From the IMG/VR virus record IMGVR_UViG_3300044819_000016, positions 1 through 64,000 of that record: a stretch of DNA of 64,000 nt; one strand, 5' to 3'. Source of the stretch: a virus. A program made the translations under genes and the position numbers. The stretch's first letter is position 1; each line of letters begins with the position of its first letter. The notes under the pieces are model-generated. The model did not search any database and was not told where the DNA came from. It was given only the letters and a program-made list of their open reading frames with translations. Below are positions 7,337-16,054 of this stretch, in pieces.

Positions 7337-7662
7337 AGTACGTACTGGCCATACCCCTCATCTACTTCGGCATTTGGTTCATCGGCGACTGCGCGATCGT
7401 TTCCTGGTACGAGGGGAAAATCTTTCTTCGAAGCATCCGGTTCCATGCCACGGTGGCCATGAATTACCTGCGAGGTTTGAAATGGAAGTTAACAAGTACC
7501 TGCGCGACTGTCCGTACTCCAAGGTGGACGTCTACCGCGTCCTGGAGATTTTCCAGGTCACGAGCCCGGCGATCCAGCACGCCGTCAAAAAGCTTCTCTG
7601 CACCGGCATCCGCGGCGGCAAGGACTTCGACCAGGACCTGGAAGAGGCCATCCAGGCGCTGA
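7333..7662 (+). CDS. Small membrane protein
   Basis: 109 residues from ATG 7333 (ATGA overlap). The first 30 residues are strongly hydrophobic (MKYVLAIPLIYFGIWFIGDCAIV), a likely membrane segment or signal anchor. From about residue 50 the sequence becomes Ser/Arg/Thr-rich while overlapping the next gene in another frame for 180 nt, so the second half may carry no selected function. Role unknown. Confidence 0.45.
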   Translation: MKYVLAIPLIYFGIWFIGDCAIVSWYEGKIFLRSIRFHATVAMNYLRGLKWKLTSTCATVRTPRWTSTASWRFSRSRARRSSTPSKSFSAPASAAARTSTRTWKRPSRR

Positions 7663-7805
7663 CCAGGCTCCAGGGGATGCGCAAGGAGGACGTCGACCGC
7701 GCGATTTTCGAACGTCAACAGCCGCCGTCCGCTCGCTCTGATCCGTCACCCGCTCAGATAGCCGAATTGCAGTATCGGACCACCGCGCTCATCAACACCA
7801 AGTGA
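7482..7805 (+). CDS. Small protein upstream of the large terminase; candidate small terminase
   Basis: 107 residues from ATG 7482. The sequence has a helical DNA-binding flavour (KVDVYRVLEIFQVTSPAIQHAVKKLL, then a charged RGGKDFDQDLEEAIQALTRLQG). Its position directly before the terminase, with a GTGA overlap, is typical of a small terminase subunit, but at 107 residues it is short and no HTH can be assigned with certainty. Confidence 0.5.
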   Translation: MEVNKYLRDCPYSKVDVYRVLEIFQVTSPAIQHAVKKLLCTGIRGGKDFDQDLEEAIQALTRLQGMRKEDVDRAIFERQQPPSARSDPSPAQIAELQYRTTALINTK

Positions 7806-9478
7806 TCGCTCTCCCGTCCATCCCGCCGACCACCGCCGCCGGCATCGCGACGCTGATGGCGCAGACGCGCGTGGTCTCGCGCGCCTCTGCCGTGAAGCAG
7901 ACGGTGACGCTGGCCCAAATCGCCGATGGACACGGGCCCCAACTTGAGCTGATGGAGCGGTGCGCAGAGCTTGCCGAGGATGGCACGTTCAAGCACCGCA
8001 ACGTCATCGCCATCGCCTCCCGTCGCGCCGCCAAGTCGACATCGATCTGCGGAATCCTGGCGACCGACGGCTCACAGTACGACGGCGTCCAAATCTACTT
8101 CGGCAAGAACAAACCGGCTGTTCGCCTCAGCATCTGGACGAAGGTCTGGAAGCCGTTCCTCCGGAAGCACTTCGGCCCCCCGGGCGGCAACTACAGCCTG
8201 AACGAAACGTCGATGGTGACGACGTTCCTGTCGGGCGGCATCGTGGCGTTCACGGGAACTGACGACGTCTCACACATCGAGAACTACCTCGGTAACAAGC
8301 TGCGCCGGGCCATCCTCGACGAGGTCCAGAGCCAGCCGTCTCGCGTCCTGAATCCCCTGATCGACCGCATCCTTCCGCCCGCTCTTTCGGATGTCGGCGG
8401 TCAGATGATCCTGGCCGGCACGATCCCCGATGTCCCTGCCGGCGAGTTCTACGAAATCTGGATGACGGGCGAGGGCTGGCTCAAGCGGAATTGGAGCCGC
8501 TTCGAGAACCCGCACCTCGGGACCGTCGAGCACCAGATGAAGGAACTGGGCATGTACCTCCGGGCCTCCAAGCGCAAGATCGACGACCCCCTTGTCCAGC
8601 GCGACTGGTTCGGGAAATTCGTCTTCGATTCGAGCGCGACCGCCTATCAGTATGATCCCTCGAAGAACGCCTATCTGCCGGTCGAGCCGCCGTGGTTCGA
8701 CGAGTGGCTTCGCCAGTTCGAGGGCGATCTTGCCTTCCCGAATATCCACCGGACGATCGAGCCCGACGACGGGACCGCGCGGCACGGCATCATGGCGGCC
8801 ACGCCGCTCCCCGGGATCGAGGTCTTCGCCTGCGCCATTGACCCGGGCGCCGGTGACAGGTTCTCGGTTGTCGTCACCGGCTGGGGAACAGGGACTCAGT
8901 CAGTCCAACAGGTGTTCGAGTTCTCGGGCCCGCGGAATGCGAACTTCTCGTGGTCGATGATCGATCCCATCCGCCGGGCGATCCAGGCCCACTACGCGCC
9001 GTCCTGGTGGTTCTATGACGCCGGTGGCTCGAAGGTCGTCCTCGACACGTTCGTTGGGGATACCCAACTCCCGGCCCTCCAGCCGGCGAAGAAGGCTACC
9101 GCCGTCCGGCACCAGGTGGCCCGCGTCTCGGACATCGCCCGGAAGGGCTGGCTCCAGATCATGAGCGGATCGGCGCTGGAGGAGGACCTCCAAAAGTGCC
9201 GATGGGACCCGGGCGCCCGCGCCAAGATGGAATGGAAGATGTCCACGACCTGGCACCCCGATCCGGCCGACAGCTTCAGGTACACCCTGGAGGCGTACTT
9301 CGACATCTACGACGCGCCCGAGAAGGAGAAGACCGACGAGGAGCGCGACCGCGAGAAGCACGACAAGGACGTGCGGCGCGCGTCCGCCCGGCGGATGGCC
9401 AACATGCTCCCCGAGGACGCCGACGAGATGTACGCCCGCCAGGACGAAGCCGAGGGAGATGGAAGTGGGCAATGGTAG
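7802..9478 (+). CDS. terL: Terminase large subunit (packaging ATPase and nuclease)
   Basis: 558 residues from GTG 7802. The N-terminal ATPase has a Walker A-like IASRRAAKST at residues 71-80 and a Walker B RAILDEVQ around 169-176 with catalytic Glu174. The C-terminal RNase H-fold nuclease shows an acidic residue in CAIDPGAGDRFSV, then WWFYDAGGSK, and DPADSFRYTLEAYFD. It would power DNA translocation through the portal and cut packaged DNA. The last 60 residues are a charged tail. Length is usual for the family. The stop overlaps the start of a 62-residue frame. Confidence 0.9.
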   Translation: MIALPSIPPTTAAGIATLMAQTRVVSRASAVKQTVTLAQIADGHGPQLELMERCAELAEDGTFKHRNVIAIASRRAAKSTSICGILATDGSQYDGVQIYFGKNKPAVRLSIWTKVWKPFLRKHFGPPGGNYSLNETSMVTTFLSGGIVAFTGTDDVSHIENYLGNKLRRAILDEVQSQPSRVLNPLIDRILPPALSDVGGQMILAGTIPDVPAGEFYEIWMTGEGWLKRNWSRFENPHLGTVEHQMKELGMYLRASKRKIDDPLVQRDWFGKFVFDSSATAYQYDPSKNAYLPVEPPWFDEWLRQFEGDLAFPNIHRTIEPDDGTARHGIMAATPLPGIEVFACAIDPGAGDRFSVVVTGWGTGTQSVQQVFEFSGPRNANFSWSMIDPIRRAIQAHYAPSWWFYDAGGSKVVLDTFVGDTQLPALQPAKKATAVRHQVARVSDIARKGWLQIMSGSALEEDLQKCRWDPGARAKMEWKMSTTWHPDPADSFRYTLEAYFDIYDAPEKEKTDEERDREKHDKDVRRASARRMANMLPEDADEMYARQDEAEGDGSGQW

Positions 9479-9660
9479 GGATCCTCGGGATGCTCCCCGG
9501 GTACCGCGCGGTGCCATGGGGGGCGCCGGCCAGCCAGATGTCGGGGACCATCGTGATCGGGTGGCTCCGTTGGCGCTGGAAGACGAAGCGGTGCCTCCGT
9601 CGGGGCGTGGCATGCCACGGGATTACGCGGGCGGTTGATCGCCTCGTCGGCAAGGAGTGA
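9472..9660 (+). CDS. Small basic protein between terminase and portal
   Basis: 62 residues from ATG 9472, overlapping the terminase stop (ATGGTAG). Trp- and Arg-rich (GWLRWRWKTKRCLRRG). A GGGAGA-like Shine-Dalgarno lies at 9456-9461. No family recognised; moderate doubt because it is short. Confidence 0.4.
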   Translation: MVGILGMLPGYRAVPWGAPASQMSGTIVIGWLRWRWKTKRCLRRGVACHGITRAVDRLVGKE

Positions 9661-9663
9661 TCC

Positions 9664-9681
9664 AATCGGTCTGGCCCAGGT
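9664..9681 (+). promoter_or_regulatory. Late-gene start motif, copy 1
   Basis: AATCGGTCTGGCCCAGGT lies directly before ATG 9682. It matches the block GATCGG-N-CTGGCC-N2-GGT found 18 nt upstream of four other structural genes (first base differs here). No conventional Shine-Dalgarno is present in the spacing. Confidence 0.55.
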
Positions 9682-9903
9682 ATGGATTCGAAACGGCTGA
9701 AGCCGATCCTGAAGGCCCTGCGGGAGGCAAACGTCGCGAAGTTCACGCTTGGCGACATGATCATCGAGTTTCAGCCACCGATCCCGCCTGAATTCGTCGT
9801 TTCCGGTGAGGAGACCACCCCGAACCAGGACATGATCCTGCCGGACGGGATGTTCGACCCCCGGGCCAAGCTCGCTGAAATCAACCGCAAGGTCAGCCAG
9901 TGA
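9682..9903 (+). CDS. Small head-region protein
   Basis: 73 residues from ATG 9682, preceded by the GATCGG-type start motif rather than a clear Shine-Dalgarno. Sequence: a basic helical start (MDSKRLKPILKALREANV), then FTLGDMIIEFQPPIPPEF and an acidic end. It overlaps the portal gene by GTGA, so it may be made together with the portal. Function unknown. Confidence 0.6.
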   Translation: MDSKRLKPILKALREANVAKFTLGDMIIEFQPPIPPEFVVSGEETTPNQDMILPDGMFDPRAKLAEINRKVSQ

Positions 9904-12035
9904 GCAAGGTGACCAAGACGGCTCGGGGCTCCAAGCCGATTGGTCTTGGCCAGTCGAACGAGATCAAGACCTTCGACTTCTCGGGCGACGCCCTCAACCA
10001 GGGCCCGGGCCCGCGCCGCTGGTGGGACATCGACGAGATGTCAGGTGGCCTCGGGAGCGCCCCGAGCGGTTCGAACAAGACCGACCAGGACTCGGTCGAG
10101 AATTCGATGGCCGCCGCCATGGTGAACGCCGCCCGGTTCATCGAGAAGAGTCCCAGCGAACAGCTGCGCTACGACCTGAACCTGCTGTACGGCTCGCTCT
10201 ACGAGGGGCGCGAGCTTACGAACCTCTACCAGTACGGGGGCCAGTCGATGGTCACCGGCGGCGGCGCGAACGTGGGGCCTGGAGCCGTCGGCCAGATCAC
10301 CTGGAACGTGATCCGCTCTGTCGTGCAGACGGTGGCCTCCCAGGTATCGCGCAGCCGCCCGCGCGCCCGGTTCATTACCAGCGGCGGCTCGGGCAAGCAG
10401 AAGCGCCGGGCCAAGAAGCTGACGACGTTCTGCGATGGGCTTTTCACGGAGGCTCGGGTCTACGAGAAGACCCAGCAGGCGTTCATCTGCGCCGGGGCCT
10501 TCGACATCGCCGGGATCCAGGTCTTCCGCGAGCACGACCGGGTCGCCGTCGAGCTGGTCCGAGCCGCCGAGATCATGATCGGCGCGAACGACGGCATCGA
10601 CGCCAAGCCACGGGCCATGTACCGGCGCAAGTTCGTGGACCGCGGCGTCCTGATCAACAAGTTCGCGAAGGGGAAGGCAAACGAGGAGCGGCGCAACGCG
10701 ATCATGTCGGCGCACAAGGCCGACCCTGTCGGTGACCAGTCAGGCTCCAACCTGGTCGAGGTCTACGAGGCGTGGCACTTGCCAAGCGGACCGGACGCGA
10801 ACGACGGGTGGCACATCATGGCCATCGACGCCTCGGCGACCGGAAGCGGCGGCCGGCTGATGGTCGAGCCGTACAAGAAGAAGTACTTCCCGATCATCCT
10901 GTTCTGCTTGGATCCGGCGCTCTCGGGCCCCTACGGTGTCTCTGCCGCCGCGACGTTGCTCCCGATCCAGCTTGCGGTGAACGTGGCGCTCGACCGCATC
11001 GCACGGGCCCAGCACCTGGCCTGCCGCCCCGGCGTCTGGGTCCCTCTCGCATCGAAGGTCGCGAAGGGGCAGATCACAAGCGCGGTCGGCGCGGTGAACT
11101 ACTACGCCGGGCAGACGCCGCCGACGTTCTACACGCCCCAGGCGATGAGCCCCGAGGTCTACCAGCAGCTGGAGCGTCATTTCGAAAAGGCGTTCTCCCT
11201 GTACGGCGTGAACACCTCGGTGGCCTCCGGAACCAAGGAGGCTGGAACCACGTCAGCCGTCGCCATTCGCGAGTCCCTCGACGTGCAGACGGCGCGCTTT
11301 GCGGTGCTCTCCCAGCGGTGGGAACAGCTTCACCTCGACATCGCCAAGCTTGCGATCGACGTGGCGCGCGACATCTACCTCGACAACAAGGAGATGATGG
11401 TCTCGGCGCCTGGGACGGCTCTCCTCGAATCGATCGACTGGAAGGACGTCAACCTCGAAGAGGACGAGTACGTGATCCAGGCGTACCCGACCTCGCTCTT
11501 GCCGACGACCCCCCAGGGGCGAATCGACCGCGTCAACGAGCTGGTGACCTCGGGAATCTGGAGCCCGAAGCGCGGCGAGGCGGCGCTCGACGATCTCGAC
11601 ATCGAGACGGCAATGTCGGCCGACCGCGCGGCCGAGAAGAACGCCGAGCGGATGTGTGAGGCGATGCTCTACGACGGCGAGTATGAGGGGCCCGACCCGA
11701 CGAACGATCTGGTGGCCTGCCTGAAGATCGGGAGCCAGTACCTGGACGAGGGGCGCGGCGACAAGACGACCCCGCCGAAGAACCTCGACCTGCTCTACCG
11801 CTTTCTGGACGACGTGGCTGCACTGCAAGCGGCTCTCAATGCACCGCCGCCGGCCCCGGGCGCTCCTGCCCCCGGTGGACCTCCCCCGGGTCCTGGCGGC
11901 CCTCCTGGTGCGCCGCCGCCGATGCCACACCCTGCGCCCCCCCCGGGGTCACCACCCGGGCCTCCTCCCGCTCCGCCACCGGGGCCACCGGGGCCCCCGC
12001 CGCCCCCGCCGGCAGCCGCGCCGCCCCCGGCCTGA
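9900..12035 (+). CDS. Portal protein with a long proline-rich tail
   Basis: 711 residues from GTG 9900. Position after the terminase, length and composition fit a podovirus-type portal, the dodecameric ring through which DNA enters and leaves the head. The body (about residues 40-640) mixes helical and beta segments, including GGPSGPYGVSAAATLLPIQLAVN-like features in the wing/crown region. From about residue 645 to the end the sequence is almost only Pro, Gly and Ala (PPPAPGAP and similar), a disordered tail not usual in portals. Assignment rests on synteny more than on a single motif. Confidence 0.75.
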   Translation: MSKVTKTARGSKPIGLGQSNEIKTFDFSGDALNQGPGPRRWWDIDEMSGGLGSAPSGSNKTDQDSVENSMAAAMVNAARFIEKSPSEQLRYDLNLLYGSLYEGRELTNLYQYGGQSMVTGGGANVGPGAVGQITWNVIRSVVQTVASQVSRSRPRARFITSGGSGKQKRRAKKLTTFCDGLFTEARVYEKTQQAFICAGAFDIAGIQVFREHDRVAVELVRAAEIMIGANDGIDAKPRAMYRRKFVDRGVLINKFAKGKANEERRNAIMSAHKADPVGDQSGSNLVEVYEAWHLPSGPDANDGWHIMAIDASATGSGGRLMVEPYKKKYFPIILFCLDPALSGPYGVSAAATLLPIQLAVNVALDRIARAQHLACRPGVWVPLASKVAKGQITSAVGAVNYYAGQTPPTFYTPQAMSPEVYQQLERHFEKAFSLYGVNTSVASGTKEAGTTSAVAIRESLDVQTARFAVLSQRWEQLHLDIAKLAIDVARDIYLDNKEMMVSAPGTALLESIDWKDVNLEEDEYVIQAYPTSLLPTTPQGRIDRVNELVTSGIWSPKRGEAALDDLDIETAMSADRAAEKNAERMCEAMLYDGEYEGPDPTNDLVACLKIGSQYLDEGRGDKTTPPKNLDLLYRFLDDVAALQAALNAPPPAPGAPAPGGPPPGPGGPPGAPPPMPHPAPPPGSPPGPPPAPPPGPPGPPPPPPAAAPPPA

Positions 12036-12055
12036 TCGAACTGGCCCCGGTAGCA
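12034..12055 (+). promoter_or_regulatory. Orphan copy of the late-gene motif
   Basis: GATCGAACTGGCCCCGGTAG follows the portal stop but is not followed by ATG at the usual distance. It shows that the block exists without a start codon and is therefore not simply a conserved gene start. Confidence 0.45.
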
Positions 12056-12129
12056 CCGGCGCCAATCCTCGGTGTCTTGGCCATGGCGGGGCGCCCCGAC
12101 TCAGGGTCGGTGCGACGGGGTAGGTTTAG

Positions 12130-12159
12130 GGCCCGATCGGACGTCTCCCCGATCGGGCC
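12130..12159 (+). terminator. Hairpin after the portal gene
   Basis: Perfect 11-bp inverted repeat GGCCCGATCGG (12130-12140) and CCGATCGGGCC (12149-12159) with an 8-nt loop, followed by TTT at 12160-12162. Probably a weak intrinsic terminator or an mRNA-stabilising hairpin. The 160-bp gap 12036-12194 otherwise holds two copies of the late-gene motif. Confidence 0.6.
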
Positions 12160-12176
12160 TTTGATCTGTCCGTTGC

Positions 12177-12194
12177 GATCGGGCTGGCCCCGGT
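12177..12194 (+). promoter_or_regulatory. Late-gene start motif, copy 2
   Basis: GATCGGGCTGGCCCCGGT ends directly at ATG 12195, 18 nt from the G of GATC to the A of ATG. No Shine-Dalgarno is visible. Confidence 0.6.
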
Positions 12195-12503
12195 ATGGCC
12201 AACCCACAAAATCAGCCCACACCGGCCGCGCCCGAATCGGCGCCGGCCAAAGTCCCCCTCACCCTCGAAGCCCTCATGGAGCGCATCGAGCGCGCCGAGG
12301 CCGAGAACGCCGCCCTCAAGGAGAAACTCGAAGCCGTCCCGAGCGGCCTTCCCCTGACGCCTGAGCAGATCGCCGCCCTCCAGGCTGACGCCTTGGCGGC
12401 CGGTCTCCCCGGCAACCAGGTCCGCCCGACCATGGGCCAACTCCATAAGGCCACTGGCAAGGAGATCTTCAACGGCTCTCGCCCCACCGGAAGGGCTGGC
12501 TGA
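12195..12503 (+). CDS. Small coiled-coil head protein
   Basis: 102 residues from ATG 12195. After a Pro/Ala-rich start there is a clear heptad-like helix (LTLEALMERIERAEAENAALKEKLEAV), then a mixed C-terminus. Located between portal and scaffold, it may be a minor scaffold or head-completion factor; this is inferred from position only. Confidence 0.6.
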   Translation: MANPQNQPTPAAPESAPAKVPLTLEALMERIERAEAENAALKEKLEAVPSGLPLTPEQIAALQADALAAGLPGNQVRPTMGQLHKATGKEIFNGSRPTGRAG

Positions 12504-12506
12504 CCC

Positions 12507-12743
12507 ATGGCCGACGAGAGCGTCACGCCAGTCCCCGAGGTCATCCCGGTTGGTCCGGGCCGCAGCGACAACCCGGTGCAGTTCCCGGGCGGCTTGCAGC
12601 CGGTGCCCGCGCACGTCGAGGTCGATCCGCCCGTCGCCGACATCCCTCCGGCCTCTCCGCCGCCCGTGACGGTGCCGCCCGAGTCCGATCCTGAGCCGGC
12701 GCCGTTCTTCGACCGACAGTATCCGACAGGGGCGCCTCAGTGA
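12507..12743 (+). CDS. Proline/valine-rich small head-region protein
   Basis: 78 residues from ATG 12507, three bases after the previous stop. About a quarter of residues are Pro (for example PPASPPPVTVPPESDPEPAP); it is acidic and likely disordered. It overlaps the scaffold gene by GTGA. Function unknown. Confidence 0.55.
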   Translation: MADESVTPVPEVIPVGPGRSDNPVQFPGGLQPVPAHVEVDPPVADIPPASPPPVTVPPESDPEPAPFFDRQYPTGAPQ

Positions 12744-13825
12744 GCGCCGCCGCTGGTGCAGCGGCAGTCCAGGCTCCGACCCCGGATGCCGGCGCCGTCC
12801 CCGACGTCGACGCAGCCGGCATCGAGTCAGGCGATGGGCCGTCCCTGGAAGACATGGCCGCGATTATGGACGAGTCTGGCGGCGAGACGCCGGCCGCGCC
12901 CGCTCCAGTCGCCCCTCCGGTTAAGGGACCGGCCACCCCCCCAGCCGTCGCCGCCGCGCCCAAGGCTCCCGAGGAGCTTCCCGGTGAGGAGCCGCCCGCG
13001 CCCGCGGTGGACGTGGCCAAGGAGGCCGACAAGCTCCGCAAGGGCTGGGCGGCGCTGGCTCGCGACAAGGAGCAACTCGTCGCGAAGGCCCAGCAGTTGA
13101 CGTCCGAGATCGAGCGCGTCAAGGCGTACGAGAACAAGGCGAAGTTCCTCGACACGCTGCCGGAGAAGATCGCCGCCAATCCCATCGCGTTCCTCGAAGC
13201 GAACGGGGTCAGCGTCGACGATCTCCTGAACCGCGTGATCGAGGCCGAGAAGTCCCCGGTCGAGCGCGAGATCGCCCAGCTCAGGGCCGAGCGCGAAGCC
13301 GAGAAGAAGCGCGCCGCCGATGAGCAGAAGAACGCCGCCGCGCGCGCCGAGCAGGAGAAGAACCAGCGGATCATCCAGGAATGGCAGCAGCGGAACACGT
13401 CGTTCGCGAGCACCAATCCCGACCGCTACGACATGATCGTGGCGCTTGAACAGGGCGAAGCCGTCCATCAGACGTGTCTCGCCTACCACGCGAAGCACGG
13501 CGTGATCCTCGACCCGGCGACCGCCGCCGACTACGTCGAGAAGGGTCTCCGCGCGGGGATTCAAAAATCCAAGTACCTCAAGGGTCTTCTGGCGTCGAGC
13601 CAGCCGAAGGCTCCTGTTCCCGCTCCAAAACCGGCTCAACCCAGCAGCACACCCAAAGTCGCCCCCAAGCAAACGGGCAGTACTGTCACGCTTTCGAGCG
13701 TGGCGACCGGAGACTCGGCGCCATCGGCGAACGATCTTCCGGCTGATTCCGATGCACGAATGGAAGCGGTCCTCCGCGAGATGCACGCTGCCGGCGAACT
13801 GCCGGATCAGTGGCGCGTCGGCTGA
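12740..13825 (+). CDS. Scaffolding protein
   Basis: 361 residues from GTG 12740. It has the expected build of a phage scaffold: an Ala/Pro-rich acidic N-terminus (about 1-95), a long central coiled coil (about 95-220, including EREIAQLRAEREAEKKRAADEQ), and a mixed C-terminal part that would touch the capsid. It lies directly before the major capsid gene, where it would guide procapsid assembly and then leave or be degraded. Family assignment is by architecture and position. Confidence 0.7.
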   Translation: MSAAAGAAAVQAPTPDAGAVPDVDAAGIESGDGPSLEDMAAIMDESGGETPAAPAPVAPPVKGPATPPAVAAAPKAPEELPGEEPPAPAVDVAKEADKLRKGWAALARDKEQLVAKAQQLTSEIERVKAYENKAKFLDTLPEKIAANPIAFLEANGVSVDDLLNRVIEAEKSPVEREIAQLRAEREAEKKRAADEQKNAAARAEQEKNQRIIQEWQQRNTSFASTNPDRYDMIVALEQGEAVHQTCLAYHAKHGVILDPATAADYVEKGLRAGIQKSKYLKGLLASSQPKAPVPAPKPAQPSSTPKVAPKQTGSTVTLSSVATGDSAPSANDLPADSDARMEAVLREMHAAGELPDQWRVG

Positions 13826-13857
13826 ACCCTTCCACCTGACCCAAGGGGAAATCGACC

Positions 13858-15138
13858 ATGACTACCGGCGCAAATAGCACCACCGGCGTGAACTTTCTGA
13901 AGAAGTTCTACACGCCGAACTTCATCGTGAACACCGTCTCCGGGAAGGCTTCCCGCCTTTTCAATCTGATCACCCACAAGACCAACGGATCGGGGAAGGA
14001 CTACAACTTCCTGTCCGTGGTCGGCGACAACCCCTCGGGTTCGGCCGTCATGTCGAACAGCCAGAGCACCGGCACCGCGAGCATGCAGCAGGGCGTCCAG
14101 TTCGTGGTCCCGTGGTTCAACGACTACGAGACCCCGACCGTCGCTGGCGACTTGATCGCCAAGACCCGTAACGACCAGGGAGGTTGGCTCCCGGCCCTCA
14201 AGGCCGAAATGGATTCCTCGCTCCGGTACGCCGGGCACCGGAAGTCCATCGCCCTCTTCACCTCGGGTTGGGGCGAGTTGGGGCAGATCAGCGCCGCGCA
14301 GAACCTGACCCTCGCCGTCCTGACCCTGGCCGACCCGAGCGCGATCTACCGCTTCATTCCCGGGCAGCAGATCGTGTTCTCCGGAACGCTCAACTCCTCG
14401 CTGCTCCGCGGGAACGGCGACTTCCTGACGATCACCGGCGTGAACTACTCGACCGGCACGCTCCAGCTCTCTGCCGCGATCAACTCGATCGCAGCCGGCG
14501 CGGGTGGCGTGGTGGCCGTGTCGGACATCATTTTCATCAACGGCGACCGCCAGAACAGCGCCACTCCTTCTCTCCGTCGTCCGGTGGGCCTCGGCTCTCC
14601 TCTCGGTGGCGGGTGGGCTCCCATCGTCCAGCCGACCCCCGGTGAGTCGTTCTTCGGCCAGGATCGCACCCTGAACAGCTTCCTGACGAGCTTCTACATC
14701 GACGGGCGCTCTCAGCCCCTGCCGATGAGCTTCGTGCAGGCCGCGCAGACGACCTCCAGCATCGGCAACGCCGACACGCTGGTCGGTGTCTGCTCGCCGC
14801 GCCAGTTCTCGGTCCTCGCCAACTCGATGCAGGGACAGGTCCAGTACACCCAGATCACCGGCCGCGGTGGCGTGGCGTTCAAGACCATCATGGTCTACGC
14901 CGACGGCATCGAGCTGCCGGTCATCTCGGACAAGTACTGCGTGGACGGCGTCGCCTACGTGGGCGACCCGAAGACCCTCAAGCACACCTCGATCGGCGAG
15001 GCGCCGCACATCAACCACGACGACGGGCAGCAGATGGTCCGTCAGACCGGCGACGACGGCGTCGAGGTCCGCATCCGTTCCTTCGAGACGTTGACTCTCG
15101 AAGGCGCGGCTTCCTGGGCCACCATCCAGCTGGCCTAA
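13858..15138 (+). CDS. Major capsid protein
   Basis: 426 residues from ATG 13858, with AAGGGGA at 13841-13847. Position after the scaffold, length and a globular composition fit the main head protein, probably HK97-like fold (inferred). Early residues include NFLKKFYTPNFIVNTVSG, later a YDYETPTVAGDLIAK-like stretch typical of capsid N-arms and E-loops. The extreme C-terminus (DGVEVRIRSFETLTLEGAASWATIQL) is partly duplicated in the accessory gene at 4273. A stable hairpin follows the gene. Confidence 0.8.
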   Translation: MTTGANSTTGVNFLKKFYTPNFIVNTVSGKASRLFNLITHKTNGSGKDYNFLSVVGDNPSGSAVMSNSQSTGTASMQQGVQFVVPWFNDYETPTVAGDLIAKTRNDQGGWLPALKAEMDSSLRYAGHRKSIALFTSGWGELGQISAAQNLTLAVLTLADPSAIYRFIPGQQIVFSGTLNSSLLRGNGDFLTITGVNYSTGTLQLSAAINSIAAGAGGVVAVSDIIFINGDRQNSATPSLRRPVGLGSPLGGGWAPIVQPTPGESFFGQDRTLNSFLTSFYIDGRSQPLPMSFVQAAQTTSSIGNADTLVGVCSPRQFSVLANSMQGQVQYTQITGRGGVAFKTIMVYADGIELPVISDKYCVDGVAYVGDPKTLKHTSIGEAPHINHDDGQQMVRQTGDDGVEVRIRSFETLTLEGAASWATIQLA

Positions 15139-15152
15139 CCGGCTGACCTGAC

Positions 15153-15182
15153 GGCGAGGGCTTGAGCAATCGAGCCCTCGCC
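15153..15182 (+). terminator. Hairpin after the capsid gene
   Basis: Perfect 10-bp inverted repeat GGCGAGGGCT (15153-15162) and AGCCCTCGCC (15173-15182) with a 10-nt loop, without a T run. It could act as an mRNA 3'-end stabiliser or a weak terminator, adjusting expression after the highly expressed capsid gene. Confidence 0.55.
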
Positions 15183-15231
15183 TGACGGTCAACCATCCTC
15201 GAAATCGCCTCTCTGAAAGAAGGATCTTCAC

Positions 15232-15663
15232 ATGGCCGATCTTCCCAAGTACAAGCCCGACGGCGTCACGCAGACTCGCGTGTCTCGCCTCACCGGGTGG
15301 CTCGCAATCGGAGCGACCGGGGCCATTACGGGCCAGTCCGGCGTCTCCACCTCGACCTCCGGTGGTCAACTGTGCGGCGTCACCTGGAGCCGCAATGCCA
15401 CCGGCGACTACCGCGCAACGCTCCACCGCGGCTACAAGCGGGCCATCCGTGGCGACGCCCAGATCATCGGGCCGACCATCGGAACCGCTCCCACGGGCTG
15501 CGTCGACGCAAGCCTGATCATCCCGCCCGGCTGCTTCATCGGCTCGACCCCGGTGGCGGCGACCGGACAGGTCGGGATCACGACCATGTCCGCCGCGGGG
15601 GCCCTCGCTGACCCACAGAGCGGATCCATCGTCAGCTACGACATCGAACTGGCGGACATCTAA
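15232..15663 (+). CDS. Putative head decoration or small virion protein
   Basis: 143 residues from ATG 15232, with AAGGA at 15220-15224. Beta-rich, small and neutral (Gly, Thr, Ile, Ala), with TGWLAIGATGAITGQSG and a C-terminal ADPQSGSIVSYDIELADI. The location just after the capsid gene and the composition resemble capsid decoration proteins, but no motif proves this. Confidence 0.55.
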   Translation: MADLPKYKPDGVTQTRVSRLTGWLAIGATGAITGQSGVSTSTSGGQLCGVTWSRNATGDYRATLHRGYKRAIRGDAQIIGPTIGTAPTGCVDASLIIPPGCFIGSTPVAATGQVGITTMSAAGALADPQSGSIVSYDIELADI

Positions 15664-15666
15664 GCC

Positions 15667-15993
15667 ATGGGCATGGACAGCAAAAAGCTCGCGCTCGTGA
15701 TCGCGGGCGGCATGCCGCCGCCTAACAGGCTGAGGCCAGGTGGGAGCATGAAGTTCGGCGAGGACGGTGGCGGAGACGATCCCGGCTCCGACGATGCGAC
15801 CGAGTCACCGCAGGAGGACCAGGACGAGTCCGAGAGCGGCGAGACCGGCGGCGGGAAAGCGGCTCTCAAGGCTGCCTTCGACGCCATGAAGACCGGCGAC
15901 ATGAGTGCGGCGTGGGATTCGTTCTGCGACGCCATCGACATCGCCAAGAACCGCTCGAAGCCGAGCGGCAACGAAAAGGGCGGCCCGTACTGA
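15667..15993 (+). CDS. Acidic protein of the head region
   Basis: 108 residues from ATG 15667 (an alternative ATG lies two codons later at 15673). The middle is strongly acidic and disordered (EDGGGDDPGSDDATESPQEDQDESESG). The C-terminal part is helical (AALKAAFDAMKTGDMSAAWDSFCDAIDIAKN). A terminator follows. Function unknown. Confidence 0.55.
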   Translation: MGMDSKKLALVIAGGMPPPNRLRPGGSMKFGEDGGGDDPGSDDATESPQEDQDESESGETGGGKAALKAAFDAMKTGDMSAAWDSFCDAIDIAKNRSKPSGNEKGGPY

Positions 15994-16003
15994 TTGACCT
16001 TGC

Positions 16004-16039
16004 CCGCTCTCCTGGCTGACCCCGGGAGAGCGGCTTTTT
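16004..16039 (+). terminator. Intrinsic terminator
   Basis: A 9-bp stem CCGCTCTCC (16004-16012) and GGAGAGCGG (16025-16033), then CTTTTT ending at 16039. It closes the head transcription unit. Confidence 0.8.
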
Positions 16040-16054
16040 ACGTTCGGAGGCACC

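Noticed and set aside
9664-9687. Late motif as a sigma54 promoter (GG-N10-GC)
   Set aside because: GG-N10-GC fits some copies only because the start codon reads ATGGC; copies at 9664, 12034 and 38363 break it, and the -12 element would overlap the gene's own start.
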